Shown one piece after another: positions 45,745 to 57,772 of a DNA stretch of 64,000 bases (position 1 is its first letter; every line of letters begins with the position of its first letter). The stretch spans positions 7,564,001-7,628,000 of the forward strand of contig CP126193.1 in assembly GCA_030272155.1 (NCBI GenBank). The letters run 5' to 3'. The translations under genes and the position numbers were made by a program. Below the pieces are notes generated by a model. That model saw nothing but the letters and a program-made list of their open reading frames with translations, was not told where the DNA came from and ran no database searches. The stretch is from Tetradesmus obliquus. Its lineage: Eukaryota; Chlorophyta; Chlorophyceae; Sphaeropleales; Scenedesmaceae.

Positions 45745-48016
45745 TCAAGGAGAAGATGTAGGTGGTGCTCGCAACCTGCCGTATGCAACGACAGTGCTGT
45801 TCACCACAACCAGGTTGTCACCGCTGCCAATCCTTGCCTCCAGTGCAACTGTCCCGGGGCTCACGATGCTGCAATGCACCACTGCAACACCAGCTGCATT
45901 TGTCTTCACCACATTGGAGGTGCCGCAAGCCATGCTGTATGGCGGGCTGGGCCGCAGCCTCACATTCACGTTGTGAACTTCAGCCCTGGCAGTCTCTGAG
46001 CTGGTGACCTTCGCAGTGAACCTCACCACAGAGCCCACACGCACCCGACCTGTTGCATTGGACGCGATCGTCAGCGATCGCACCGGCGCGGGGGCGGGCT
46101 CGCCTGCAGGAGTCTTGGAGGGCTCGGTCGGGCTGCGGGTGCCTGTGCAGCGGTTTTCCTGCAAGTACTTGTGCGCAGCAGCTGCCTGCACGAGGCCGTG
46201 GCCGAACTCGTTATCGTAGCCGGGTGTGCCGAGGTCTGCTGCGCTCCAGCTGATGGCAGCGCGCAGCTCAGGGCCGCTGCACTCGGTGTGTGCTGACCAC
46301 ACGAGGCCGGCAACACCAGCTGCTGTCGGCGTGGCCTGCGTGCGGATGGAACGGCGGGCAGCGCAGCAGCGCCGTCGTCAGTCATCATATCAAGCACCCA
46401 AAGCAGTTGATTCTAGCTCTACTGCGATGAACGTCGCGGTGGTGTCTGGCTTCCTCAGTAGCAGCAGCTTGTTTACGTGCTGCAACCCCAACCAAAACTA
46501 CAGCACCATGCATGGCATGTTTGACCACCTTTGAACGCAGCATGTTTGACCATGCTTGACCGCCCCACAACTCACCATGCTAGTGCCGGACATGAAGTCA
46601 TACGGCAGCGGGCTTGTAGACTTGCGGGCATCGATGGTGAGCGCCAGGTTTGGCACCTCTGCAATCTTGGTCTTCAGAGCCTGGCCCTGCGCCTTTGTGA
46701 TGGTGAGCCCCACAGGCCAGCCTGCTGCCGGCTTGGTGCAGCCGCCGTCCATGCTGCCATCGAAGGTCTCGCAGTCATCCATGTCATCCCTGCGCAGGAT
46801 TAGGCATTGTGCGGTAAGGTTTAGATAAAAGCGGGCACGCTGCTGCTATTGGGTGACTAGTAAGCTGGAAAGTGTGCAGCAGTCCATCTTGGGAGGTGTG
46901 CATGGAGCGCAACCCAATGTTACATACGGGTGCCGTCAGATGTGGCAAGCTGCGCAATAATCGCAAGTGTACCGCTGCGTAAGCGGCTGGCAGCTGCATG
47001 CTGTGTATGTCGTGATGCCAACGGTTGGTGGTGTGCTTCCGACCTCACTTGCCATAGATGATGTGCAGGGTGTGCAGGCCGATAGTACACAAGGGTGCCG
47101 ATATATGTATTGATCTTTCGTCTGCCAGCATATTGCTGTGCTGGCGGCCTCACCTGCCGTAGATGATGGCCCCGATGCCTCCACCAGCCACGCAGCTGGA
47201 CACCTTGGAGCAGAACGTGTTCTCTCCGCGCTGGATCAGGCAGATCTTGTTTATGGCACCTGCACACACAACAGCCACGTTGCAAAGCCGCACAGCAAGC
47301 ACGGTCAGGCCTCAGGTTTGCACTGCAAGAGCAGCAGCTGCCTTCTGCTTTGCTGCCGCGCTTGTCGCTGTGCTGGAAGCAGTGCAGGGCTGTTGACCTG
47401 TCTGCTCCTTTCACCTCCAGGGGCCTAGCAGCTGCAGCAGGCACTGCTGCTTGATGGATACACAATTGCACAATGTGTGTTTGCCCATCTTCTATGACCG
47501 GTTATGATTGCAGCTGCTGGCTGCAGTTCATCTTCCAGCCTCCGCTGGCGCTGCCACTCGCCTGCATGCTCTACATGCATAAATTACCAGCAGCCTGCAA
47601 GTGTGCTCGCACCTTCGCATGTGGCCTTGCCCAGGTCGCAATCCACCAGCTGTGCTGTGATGCGTGCAGTCTTGCTCTGGCCCAGCAGCCTGGGAGCTGG
47701 GGTCTTGAGCAGCTCGGCATCCATTGTACTTGGTGCGTTGACCAGACTGACTGAGGGCATTGCATTGTAGCTGCTGCTGGCTGCTGAGGAGACCGGCACG
47801 GTTGACAGCGTCTGCACGCCGGGAGCAGCCCTGCAGCAGGTAGGGGGCAGCAACAGGAGCAGCGTTGAGGAGAGAAAACCCACAATGGGCATTTGTAGCA
47901 AGTGCTGTTATGACTATCTTAAACTGTTCAGCTGCAAAAGCTGCTACAAATCATGCGCTGCAGATCCAGGCGCTTCAAACTCAGCCCATATGCAGCCCAA
48001 CATCAGCGCTCCTATA

Positions 48017-48049
<33 letters not shown>

Positions 48050-50587
48050 TCTCACCAGTCGTTGTGGTCGTTGATCTGGCTGAACGACGCGCGCTTGCCG
48101 GACCAATCCACAGCCGCCACAGACACCACCTCTGGCCACGCAGCAGGGTAGCTATACACCGCACCCTCCATTGCACCGTTGCCGGCAGCTGCGATCAGCA
48201 GCATGTCATTAAACCGCTCGCGGGCCAGGGTTTTGACTGCCTCCCTGACAAGTGGTGTGTCACCCTCTGCTCCGAATGACATAGAGACCACCAGCTTCAT
48301 ATCGGGCTCGCTTTTTGTGATACGGTGTCCGTCCAACGCGTGCACACACTCGGTGATGGCCACAATGACGTCACTCATGCTGAAAGTGCCCATGGGACCA
48401 AAAGCGTTGTAGCTGCGGGTGCAACAGAGGGGCAGGCAGAAATCTGGTGTCAGAGGCATGTGAGGTGAGTGCAGGACAGTGGGGTGGACTGTCAGCACAT
48501 CTGCTGGCAGGGAAGCTGCGCATGTACTGCCAGTGCATACTGCGACGTACAGCTGCGCAAGTTGCCTAGCAGCCTTGCAGCCAAGCTGCTGCTTGGCTGT
48601 CAATTCATGTCAAAAAACAGTGAAGGTCTGCAGCACTCACTGGAACAGCTGTGCACCCTCAGCAGACACTCCCACAATGCCGTGTGACAGCCAGCTAAGC
48701 TACTGCTCAGCTGCTGCTTGATTGTGATTCATGCTAATTGAGGAAACGTTCTGGCACTCACTGGAACAGCTGTGCGCCCTCAGCCGACACTCCCACAATG
48801 CCGCGGCTGTTGCGTGCTGCTGCAATGGTGCCGCTGGTGTGTGTGCCGTGGCTCGACCAGTCCTTGGACCAGGGGAACTTGCAGGAGGTGTTGCTGCCAT
48901 CCACGCGCAGCGACTTGGGCACGCAGCCAAAGGTGTTCTCTGTTGTTGTCAATATCGTGTTTTGCCAATGGCAGCAGCAGCAGCAGCAGGGTGCATTTGT
49001 ATTGGTGAGAGAGCAGCAAACAGGACTAACAGGCATCAGTGTGGTTGCAGCAGGCGTTGCGATACTGAAGGCAGCAACCTAACGGTGGCTAGTTGCCAGC
49101 ACAATGCCGTGAGGACTCGGAGGATGTGTAAATGCGTTCTTATACAATGCTAGCACACTGCACATATGCTTGCACTTGTTTTACAGCTACACCAAGCGGC
49201 AGGCGGTGCTGTGCTGCTCATCCTGCAGGGCTGCTCTTCCACGACAGCTGTTGCTGCTGCAACCAAGCACGTGTAATGATGAAGCTAGCACACAACAAAC
49301 TAGTGGCTGCAGGGCTCACCTGAGAACTCTGGGTTAGTGATGTCCAGGCCTGTGTCGATGACGCAGTACAGCACCTTGGACTTGAATGCCTTGCTGACCT
49401 CAATCATGGCAGGCTCGATGGCCTGCACCATCTTGATGCCTGTGGGGAGATGTATGCAGGCCAGCAGCAGCAGCAGCAGGGGTGCTGTTTCAGGTACGGC
49501 ATGGTACGTGGAGCGACTCATGGCAACTTGCGGAGTGATGAGACATATCAGCCGCCCTAGGCTTGTGCGCTGTTCCACAGCAAGTGCCGCGGCTGCGTCA
49601 GCAAGGAACGCAGCGCCAACTCACAGTTTGAAGCAGCAGCCGCCACTCACCGTAAGGCGCCTCCTCAACAGTCTTGCCAATAGCCCCGTCAGGTCCGGGT
49701 GAGCAGGAGGATGACTGTGCCGGCTCTGCTGCAGCAGCAGCGCCTGCCTGCTGCATCTTGCGGTTCAGCAGATACACGGGCACATCTTCCTCAACAATGG
49801 CACCTGGAATGGCCATTGTTAGACTCTGAATGGTGAGCTCAGCTGGGTCTGCAGCAGCAGCAACCACAGCCTGCTGTGCAGCACGTGGGCCTGGGAAGGT
49901 TGGCTGGAGGCCTGCTGCACACCTAGCAGCATCGCTGCTGCTGGCGTAGAGAGGCGTGTTTGCAGATGTGTCACCAGTCAAGGCACAGGGTGCGGCAGCT
50001 GCTGCAGGCTGCTCGTCAGCAGTGTTCAAGCCTGCCGTGACGACCTCGCCCACGGTTGGGAGAGGTGTGGTGCTGAAGCTGACGAATTTGAACCTTGTGT
50101 CGATGTGCTTTACGTAATAGCCTCGCTGCCTGATCACATCGGCCACCTGCGCAATGGAGCAAGCAACACCGGCACAATTGTAAGTTTATGCAAAGTTATA
50201 AGTTGACATTCGGACGAAGATAAGTACATCTCTGTGTTGAAGAGCGATTTCCCTCCTTTTGTTGCGCCAGGCGGGTGCTGTGTGGCGCGAATGCCTATTG
50301 TGCTCTGGCACAGCCAGTGGTCAACTGTAGTTGTCAAATTATACTTTCAATTACCAACTACAAGTGTTTATACAGACCAAAGGACAGCCAGGCCTAGCAT
50401 GTTGCTCATGCAGTTCCACTGCCACTGATCATCGCCTGCTGGTATTTCATGAAGGGGTCCTCACCTGCTCAAGCCTGGATGGATCTGCTACCCGAACTGT
50501 AAAATGCTTGGACTCGCAAACTTGCGCGGCAAAGAGAAGGCCGAACAGCACAGTCAGTGCCAGGCAATTGCCTCTGCTGATCTTCAT
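45745..50587 (-). CDS. Secreted PA-domain subtilisin-like serine protease (copy 1)
   Basis: Nine phase-consistent exons: 50465-50587, 49651-50146, 49320-49439, 48762-48939, 48056-48412, 47613-47830, 47154-47259, 46576-46789, 45745-46335; 800 residues. The N-terminus has a signal peptide (LALTVLFGLLFAAQVC) and a pro-region-like segment. The S8 catalytic residues are visible: Asp235 (CVIDTGLD), His277 (HGTHTSGT), the oxyanion Asn (IAAAGNGA) and Ser603 (MSGTSM). A protease-associated (PA) domain sits between Asn and Ser (KICLIQRGENTFC, GIGAIIYGRDD). After the catalytic core come TPTAAGVAGLVWSAH and a Ser/Thr-rich beta-type C-terminus of ~165 residues. Subtilases of this kind are secretory-pathway or extracellular proteases, activated by removal of the pro-region. 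Intron positions match copy 2 (53021-57772), with which it shares ancestry. Confidence 0.85.
48636..48690 (-). repeat. Exon-end/donor copy, subtilase 1 exon 4
   Basis: The end of the His-containing exon (VSAEGAQLFQ, donor CA|GTGAGT at 48762) is repeated about 120 bp downstream in the intron with an intact CA|GTGAGTGC. In that copy the upstream codons have diverged. Confidence 0.85.
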
Positions 50588-50790
50588 GGCTGCAACGAGT
50601 CACTCGTGACAGTATGTTAGTGAAATAATGTTAATGTTTGCGTGTAATTTGCAGAATGTTTCTCCCAAAGAGCACTCAGATTACTGAAAACCCAGCACAG
50701 CAGCTGCAAGCTAATGCACTTGAGTATAGCTAAGAAGAGTTCAAAACGCAAACGATCATCCTGTGGCAGAACGAAGCAGAAGAACGTGCG

Positions 50791-50798
50791 CTTTATAG
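50791..50798 (-). promoter_or_regulatory. TATA-like box for subtilase 1
   Basis: CTATAAAG on the minus strand, about 205 bases upstream of the subtilase 1 start codon. Position and orientation fit a core promoter with a moderate 5' UTR. Confidence 0.4.
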
Positions 50799-51730
50799 TG
50801 CGAATGCTGGTCCCGCCCTTTCAGCTTCTGCAGAAGGACGATCACACTATCCTCTACTGACTGCCACTTACAAAGTACTGTATATCATACAAGTAAGTAA
50901 TTACAATAACCTTTAAGGTTCCTTGAAGCCATGCTCCGTCGTCAGCCGTCGCAGTCGAGGACGATTGCACAACTATGTTTCCCGATTGCTGCGTGTAGAT
51001 GCCTTTTCGAGCCAATATCACGTCGAACCAGCGTTATATTATAATTATAAAGGTGTAATATATGCAGCCTGGGCGGGAGTGACAGTTGCGCTGGAGTTTA
51101 CCGAACAGCAGCTAGCCCTGAGAGAAGAGCAGCCATCGGAACTGCGGGCCAGCCAGCAAAGGCGTCATGCCAGGCGGGGCCCAGACGCCTCAACAAACGT
51201 TAAGCAAGGTTGTATAGATATTATTGTGCAGTACTACACCTGAACCTGCACGCTCAGCCTCCTGCAGTAGCCCTACTGCCCCCACTGCAGTGCACTGGAC
51301 AAGTGAGCCACCGGGTGTGTGCCTCCCGCCTGATGGTCAGGCTGCACAACTGCAAGCAGCAGCAGCACCGCAGCCTGGCTACCAAATGCAACAAACAAAA
51401 GCAGAGTAACCCGGTCTCTCCTGCATGCCGCACTGGCAGACTGCGCATGGACGCAAAGCTGAACTGTCACAACACCCGCACCAGCATCGTGCATTGTGAC
51501 AACGCTGCACCGCGGGCAGGTGGAAATTTCCCCTAGACTCACAGCAAGACAGTGCAGTTGACGCCGGCTGCTCAGATGGGAAAATGCCACACAGCAACCA
51601 AACAAACCTGAATGCCGGAGATGCCGGAGTTGCCTGTGACTGGTCGTACGCATGTTGCAATCACTGATGCATTTGCCTGGCGTAGGCAAAACTGCCTTCA
51701 TGCCTGACATACCTGCAGTGGCTTTTCTAC

Positions 51731-51783
51731 ATGAGTACTACTCATGCTGACAGCTTATAAATGATTTGTAAGCTTTCAGCATG
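51731..51783. repeat. Nested palindromes / hairpin
   Basis: ATGAGTA-C-TACTCAT (51731-51745) is a perfect 7-base inverted repeat. It overlaps a longer hairpin, 51743-51783. The hairpin's outer stem is CATGCTG with CAGCATG, and its inner stem is AGCTTA with TAAGCT, separated by 2-base bulges; the loop is 11 A/T-rich bases. It lies midway between the two subtilases. Confidence 0.75.
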
Positions 51784-53020
51784 AGTGTTGCAAATTGTCA
51801 GCAAGCAGCAGGAAGCAGCTTGCTAATGACCAAACCTGGTGGCTGGTGTTTGTGACGCTTGCGCTCAGCGACGCACAGGCTATGCGTTTCAGGGACCCAG
51901 CCACCTGTGCCTGATGTCAGGGCACTCTGTGCGCTTCAGGAAGATCTGGCATGTGCACCTGTGTATACACAAGCCTTGTAGGCGCGCATTCCAGCAGCAG
52001 TGCTCGTGCCGCTGCGAGCCGCTGCTCCTGCAGCTATCCGCACCCCACAGCACTTGGAGTCCTTGCTGCTCGAGCCACTGAGAAGGACTCGTCCAGTACT
52101 GGATCGTCAGCGAGCTTCGTTGAGCGGATGGAATGACAGACCACAACTTGTGGTCAAGTTGAACTTGACTGCATCAGAGACTGCGTCTAAGGGACTGGCG
52201 GCATGACTCAAGGTTCACAAGCGATGCTTGCTGCATATGCAGAGGGAGCGATCAGCGACTGTTGCTGCACGTGCAATGTGTGTCATGCCTAGCCATGAGG
52301 ACCATCCGGGCCAGGGCCCCGGCATGGTGCCAGCTGCATCAAGAGAGTGCATCATCAGCTGATTCAGGGGATAGCTGTGGTACGACAACAAAGTGGTGAA
52401 AAGCGAATCCCTGAGTAGATTTCGATTGGTTGAATGATAGCATATACATGGTGATCGGCTCTAGGCAATCAAGTCAGCAGTGGGAGTATCACTGGAGTGC
52501 CTGAAAGGTGATTGGGCTGCGAACGCCTGCACAGTGAGCCACTTTTATGTTAATTTCATGACTTTCTTATATATTTTACATGAATGAGAGTTCGAACCTG
52601 CTGTTGCAACACCAACAGACCGTGTGACGCTGGCATAAACCTGCAGGCTTTTTGAGCCATCATCAGAACCCCAGCAGGAGAAGGATGGCTGCAGGTATGG
52701 CAATGTTTCAATGTAGAGTGTGACAGTGATGGCGCCGGGTGTTCAGTGGGGCGGAAGGTCGGTGTCACCACACAAATGACAGTTCCCTGCTGGTTCGTGC
52801 TTAAGCTTGGGCACGCCATCAAAGAGCGCAGAAGTCGACGAAAGCAGATACAGAAACAACCAAGCAACGTTCTGTTACGTTCAAACGGCACAGTTTACCG
52901 TGTTCTTATCTCGTGTGCAAGCCAGCAGCAACTGTCTGGGTCCGGTCCACGTTTGTCCCGTTTATTACTAGTACAACACCAAGCACATGCGTTAGATTGT
53001 GTCTGGTTGGTACATCAGGG

Positions 53021-56000
53021 ATGCAATCCCAAGCAGCGGGCGCTCGGCACAGTAGCAGGCCAAGCTTGGCAGCAGCAAGCTTGAGCTTGGTACTGGGAGT
53101 CCTTCTGGTTGCAGCAGCACTCGTAGATACAGCAGAAGCATCTTCATTTGTAGTCAGCATAGCGTCAGGCAGATCTATTGACAGGGTGAGCACGGGAATC
53201 CAGCAAGAAACTACGGCCAAGCTATAGCCATGCAGGACCTGCAGCGAGAAAATCCATTTTTGCGTTACATGGATGCCACCCAAAGCGTTTCTCGACAGCC
53301 TGAGATGCCCTGCGCAAAAATCGTCTTCGCCTTAACCACGTTCACGTCCCAATGTGCGCAGGTAGCAGCCCGATACGTTTCCAGGGGCTACGTAATAAAG
53401 CGGCGAGACGAGAAGCACCGTTTTCTGGTCGTTGCCACTCAAGGCGACGCGGTGACACAGCCCCCACCGGTGCTGTCTTCACCAGAGCCTGGGCAGGCTA
53501 CTGCAGCCTTTCCAGGCACCGCAGGCAGCAGAGCAGCTGCGCAGCTGCAGCAGGATGAGGTCCCCTCGCTTTCACCTGGTGGGGAGGAGCCAGAGCTGGT
53601 TGCAGGAGATGTAACAGCAGCAGCCAACACACAGCCTGCTGGTCCCAAGGCTGTACTCCCTGCCTTCACCAGCAAAACATGGGGCCTCAAGCCTCGTGAC
53701 AGCTCGTCAAGCGTCAGCATAGCAGCTACATCTTTTGATGCGCAGACTCTGCAAGCCATCGGCGGCACAGACGTCTCCTCCGTGCAGCCCAACCCCGTAG
53801 CGCGGCTGCTAACCACGCGGCCGCTGCCTGCAGCGCAGCGCCGGCAGCTGCTGCGGCAGCTGCGGGCTACTGCACCGCAGCAGACAGCTTCTTGCCCTCT
53901 CAGCAACGCCTCGCCTGACAAAGATGTGCAGCTGGGAAATGTGACTGAGGTTGTGCCCTATGGCATCAGCATGGTGGAAGCTGACACTGCAGAGATTATT
54001 GAGATCAGCAAGCAGTTCAGGAAGAAGGTGCTGTACTGCGTTATTGACTCAGGTGGGTGGTGACACACGCAGTTGAGCGATACGCCGCACCAGGACAGCA
54101 AAGCAGCTGGCTTGTTGCAACTGAGAGTATTGTGCAATGACAGCATGCTCTGCATTAGATGCACAGCAGGTGTTTTTAGGCAGCTCTCTGTTGCTGCAGA
54201 GTGCGCCACTGCTTCATGTCGCAGCAGCGGAAGATGCCTGCACACATTGCGCTTGGTTTCTCGCCACATCATATTATCAACCCGCAACTGAATCACCACG
54301 CATGTGACTGTGCTCTGAATTCCAACCTGCTGCGCCCGTGCAGGTTTCGACTCAAGTAACGCAGAGTTCCGCGCTGACTCATCCTCAGGCTGCATCGCCA
54401 ACAAAACACGCCCAAACGGCACGCCGTACTCTTGCCAGACCTCTTACAATGTTACCGCCACCTCCATGGTTGGCCGGCACGGCACACACACCAGCGGCAC
54501 TGTGGCCGCTGCACGCAATGGCCGTGGTGTGGTTGGCGTGTCAGCAGAAGGCGCCTTGCTGTACCAGTGAGTGCACAGCAGCTCCACATGTTTGGCTGCC
54601 TCCATGGGCTGCTGGCTGCTGTGTATCTGATGCCCGCAGAAGAAGCTTTGCTGTGCAGCTGTGCGGGACAGTGGCTGCAGCGCTTGCTATAGGAGCCGCC
54701 AGCTGATGGAAGTAGGCAGCAGCAGGTCTACAGCAGTGTAGTACCATCTCAAATCACCGCCAGCAGCAGCAGCAGCAGCGGCACAGTCAACCACGGCACT
54801 AACTGTCTCACCAGCCCATCGGTCTAATCCCCGCTTGCCTCTGCTTCCGCTGCCTGCTGCGCTGCCGCAGCTTCAATGCGTTCGGTCTGTCAGGCACGTT
54901 TGACTACATTGATGTAATCGCCGCTTGGGATGACTGCACCAACGAGCTGGATTACCAGAAGAACGTCACCAACACACCAGACATGAAGATGGTTGTGTCC
55001 ATGTCATTCTCATCTAACGAGGATGTGGATGTGGTGTCAAATTACCTCAAGAGGGCGGCAGTCAATAGGCCTGACATCATGTGGCTAGCAGCAGCCGGCA
55101 ATGACAATGACACACAGCCCAACTATCCTGCCATGTCGCCGGAGGTGGTGTCGGTTGCTGCAGTCGACTGGATTGGCAACAAAGCCTTCTTCAGCAATTT
55201 TGGCCCCACAGTGGAATGGTGAGCTTGCTGCTGCATGGCACCTGCGATCAACCTGCTATGCTGCTTCAGTGATGTTGCCTCTGCAGCAGCAGCCCGACTA
55301 TAATTGCTGCTCAAGTTATGTCAATCTCAGCAGGGCCAGGGCTGTTGGCATGCTGGTGCCTGCTTGAAGGATTGCTGAGCAGCAGCCAATCTGGTCGACT
55401 GCTCGAGCCATGTATGCACACCCAGCACCAACCATGCTGCCAACAATACTCACATCCGACTGCATAATGCTTGGATCGCATAAATCGCCTGCAGGGCTGC
55501 ACCGGGCGTGAACACGCTGTCATTGCTGCCCATGGCATCTACAAGTGCCTACTACACAGACACAGCAGTGACCCTCAGCCCTGTTGCTGCACCAGCAGCC
55601 TCGCCGGACATCCTGATCAATCCACGCTTCACCCTGATTGCTGCTGCCAAGACAGGCAGCATCAGCAGCCAGATGGTCGACTGTGGATTAGGTGGCAGCG
55701 CCTGCGCGAATGCAACCGGCAAGATCTGCCTAATCCAACGCGGCGGCGGCCTGCTGTTCTGCACAAAGGTCAGCAACTGCGTCGCTGACGGCGGCGTTGC
55801 GGCGCTGATCTACGGGCGCGATGATCAGCCCGAGTGCGAGCAGATAACGTCAGTTACACTGGTTTCAGATCAGTGCGTGGAGCCGGCCGGTGGCTGGCCG
55901 ATTGTGATGCTGGCGACGCGCAAGCAGGGCCTGTACATCAAGAATGTCACGGCTTCGCAGCCAAGCACGACGGTCACGCTGAACACTGGCGCTGAAGATT

Positions 56001-57772
56001 ACTCCCTGGGGATCATGTCTGGTACAAGCATGGCCACACCTGCTGCTGCGGGTGAGCTTTGCTGCAGCCGTTGGGCTGCAAGGGTAGTTGTGTGTTTTGT
56101 GGGTGGGTGAGTGGGTGCAGCAGGAGGATTGTGTTGCAGTCTGGCAGTGCCTGTGTGGGTTTTACTGTGCAGCAGCAGTTGCTCGCTGCTGCTGATGTAC
56201 ATAACACGCAGCTTGCAATCCGGTACGCTTGTGCAGCATTGCATTTCACACAATTGTGAACCACCACCTTCTTTGCCTGACATGAAACGCCCTGTCATCG
56301 CTGACAAGTTTTTATTCATATGCTGCCTGTGCTCTGTCATATCTCGCGGCAGGTGTTGCCGGCTTGGTGTGGTCAGCCCACACTGAGTGCACCGCCTCCC
56401 AGCTGCGCGACGCAATCAGCAAAAGCGCACAGGACCGCGGACCGCGCGGCAGGGACGACTTGTATGGCTTTGGAATCGTCAAGGCGCTGCAGGCACACAA
56501 ATATCTGCAGGCGAACCCCTGCGCCCCAGCCACTAACAACAGCGACTGTCTGGGTAATTGGACTGCATGGACGCCGTGCCAAGATGGCTCGCAGACCAGC
56601 ACGTTTGTGGTGACTTTGCCGGCAGCTGGCAGCGGCAAGGCATGCGAGGCGCCGGACTCGTTCCTGCGCAACCGCACGTGCTCAGTTGCAGTCGAGGCCA
56701 TGCCCGATGCTGTTACAGCGGAGTCTGGCATCTGGACGAGCGTGGATGCCATCATTGCAAACGATCTCGGCCTGATTACCAAGGTCGATTTCTTGCAGCC
56801 GCGCACGGCCAGGAATGGGCTGCTGCGCATGCTTCCCTTTCCTGAAAAGGGCACTCAGAAGTCAGTGGTGCCTGCAAACGTGGTGCTGCAGTACCTGTCT
56901 CCCCTTGGCTTTGTCGGCAACGACACATTCGGGTGAGTTTGGCGCTGCTGCTGCTGCTGCGGCGGCGGCGGCGGCGGCGGGCTGTGCCACAGCGCACCCT
57001 GCTTGCTGGATGCTGCTTTGCAAAGTGTCCTGAACTTCAACAGCTGCACGAATCTGATGCTGCAGCCGAGTTCGTCATGTCCTGGTGTACCAGCACATGC
57101 CCATGTCCCACCCCTGCACCTGCAACCTTTGAAACGGAGCAGTGAACCAGACTCCTCACGCCATGTCTGGTTTTGCTGACATGCCGTCTGCTGCTGCCCT
57201 GCAGGTACACCGTCTCTGACGCGTCAGGCAACAATTCCACTGCCAAAGTAACCGTCACAGTGGCGCCGAATACCTGCAAGAAGAGCTCCTGCCTGGGTGG
57301 CGGCAGCTGCACCGGCACTGGCTGCTTGTGTGTTCCCGGCACAGGCATGTTCAAAACATGGGTCACAAACAAGGATCGCGTGGAGCGCGTGACCATGCCA
57401 AGAGTTCCCGCCTGCCGTTTTGTGAACTTCACGCCGTCGCCGCCGCTGAAGTTCGATGGTAACCAGGCTGCTGCGAATTCCAGCGTGGTTCTTGATTACA
57501 GCGTGCTGAACTTCGGGGTGAAGTCGCGGTGCTTCCCAAAAACGGCGTCACCTGTCGGCAACGTCACTTTTGAGGCACAAGCGCAGGAGAAGTGTACAGG
57601 GACTGCTGTTGATCTTCCTCCAGCGCCGGTGAATGCTACTGCCGGCTGCATCAACGGCACGTACAGGTATGTGGCAACAGTTCCTGCGACGCCAGGCTGC
57701 TACATCATGTACGTGTGGATGATTGACAACCAGGCGCGGGGCATTAATGTGCAAATCAAGGCGGCAAGCTAA
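53021..57772 (+). CDS. Secreted PA-domain subtilisin-like serine protease (copy 2)
   Basis: Seven phase-consistent exons: 53021-53185, 53362-54052, 54344-54566, 54871-55218, 55495-56051, 56353-56932, 57205-57772; 1043 residues. A signal-peptide-like segment is at about 13-39 (SLVLGVLLVAAALVD). Catalytic residues are Asp284 (CVIDSGFD), His331 (RHGTHTSGT), the oxyanion Asn (AAAGNDND) and Ser654 (MSGTSMATP). A PA domain lies between (KICLIQRGGG, VAALIYGRDDQ). The C-terminus differs from copy 1. It has a thrombospondin-1-like piece (LGNWTAWTPCQDGSQ), then a bacterial-type cadherin-like module (IIANDLGL ... GFVGNDTFGYTVSDASGNNS ... VTVTVAP), then a short cysteine-rich EGF-like turn (CLGGGSCTGTGCLC) and a ~140-residue tail with several N-x-S/T sites. 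It is probably an extracellular or wall protease. The start follows copy 1 by homology (signal peptide, then a phase-0 intron before VAxxYxxRGYxxK). Confidence 0.85.

Larger units (their letters stand above)
50588..53020. other. Head-to-head intergenic region of the subtilase pair
   Basis: About 2.4 kb between the start codons of the two divergent subtilases. It contains a TATA-like box for copy 1 (50791-50798), an A/T-rich stretch near 51037-51060, the nested palindromes at 51731-51783 and an A/T-rich block near 52553-52580. No coding domain was recognised. Confidence 0.6.

Noticed and set aside
47154-47259. Possible frameshift in the subtilase 1 PA-domain exon
   Set aside because: Careful re-reading of the bases around 47220 gives a continuous frame (QRGENTFCSK), matching copy 2.
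52585-52615. tRNA T-loop-like 'gttcgaacc'
   Set aside because: No acceptor stem, D-arm or anticodon arm could be folded around it.
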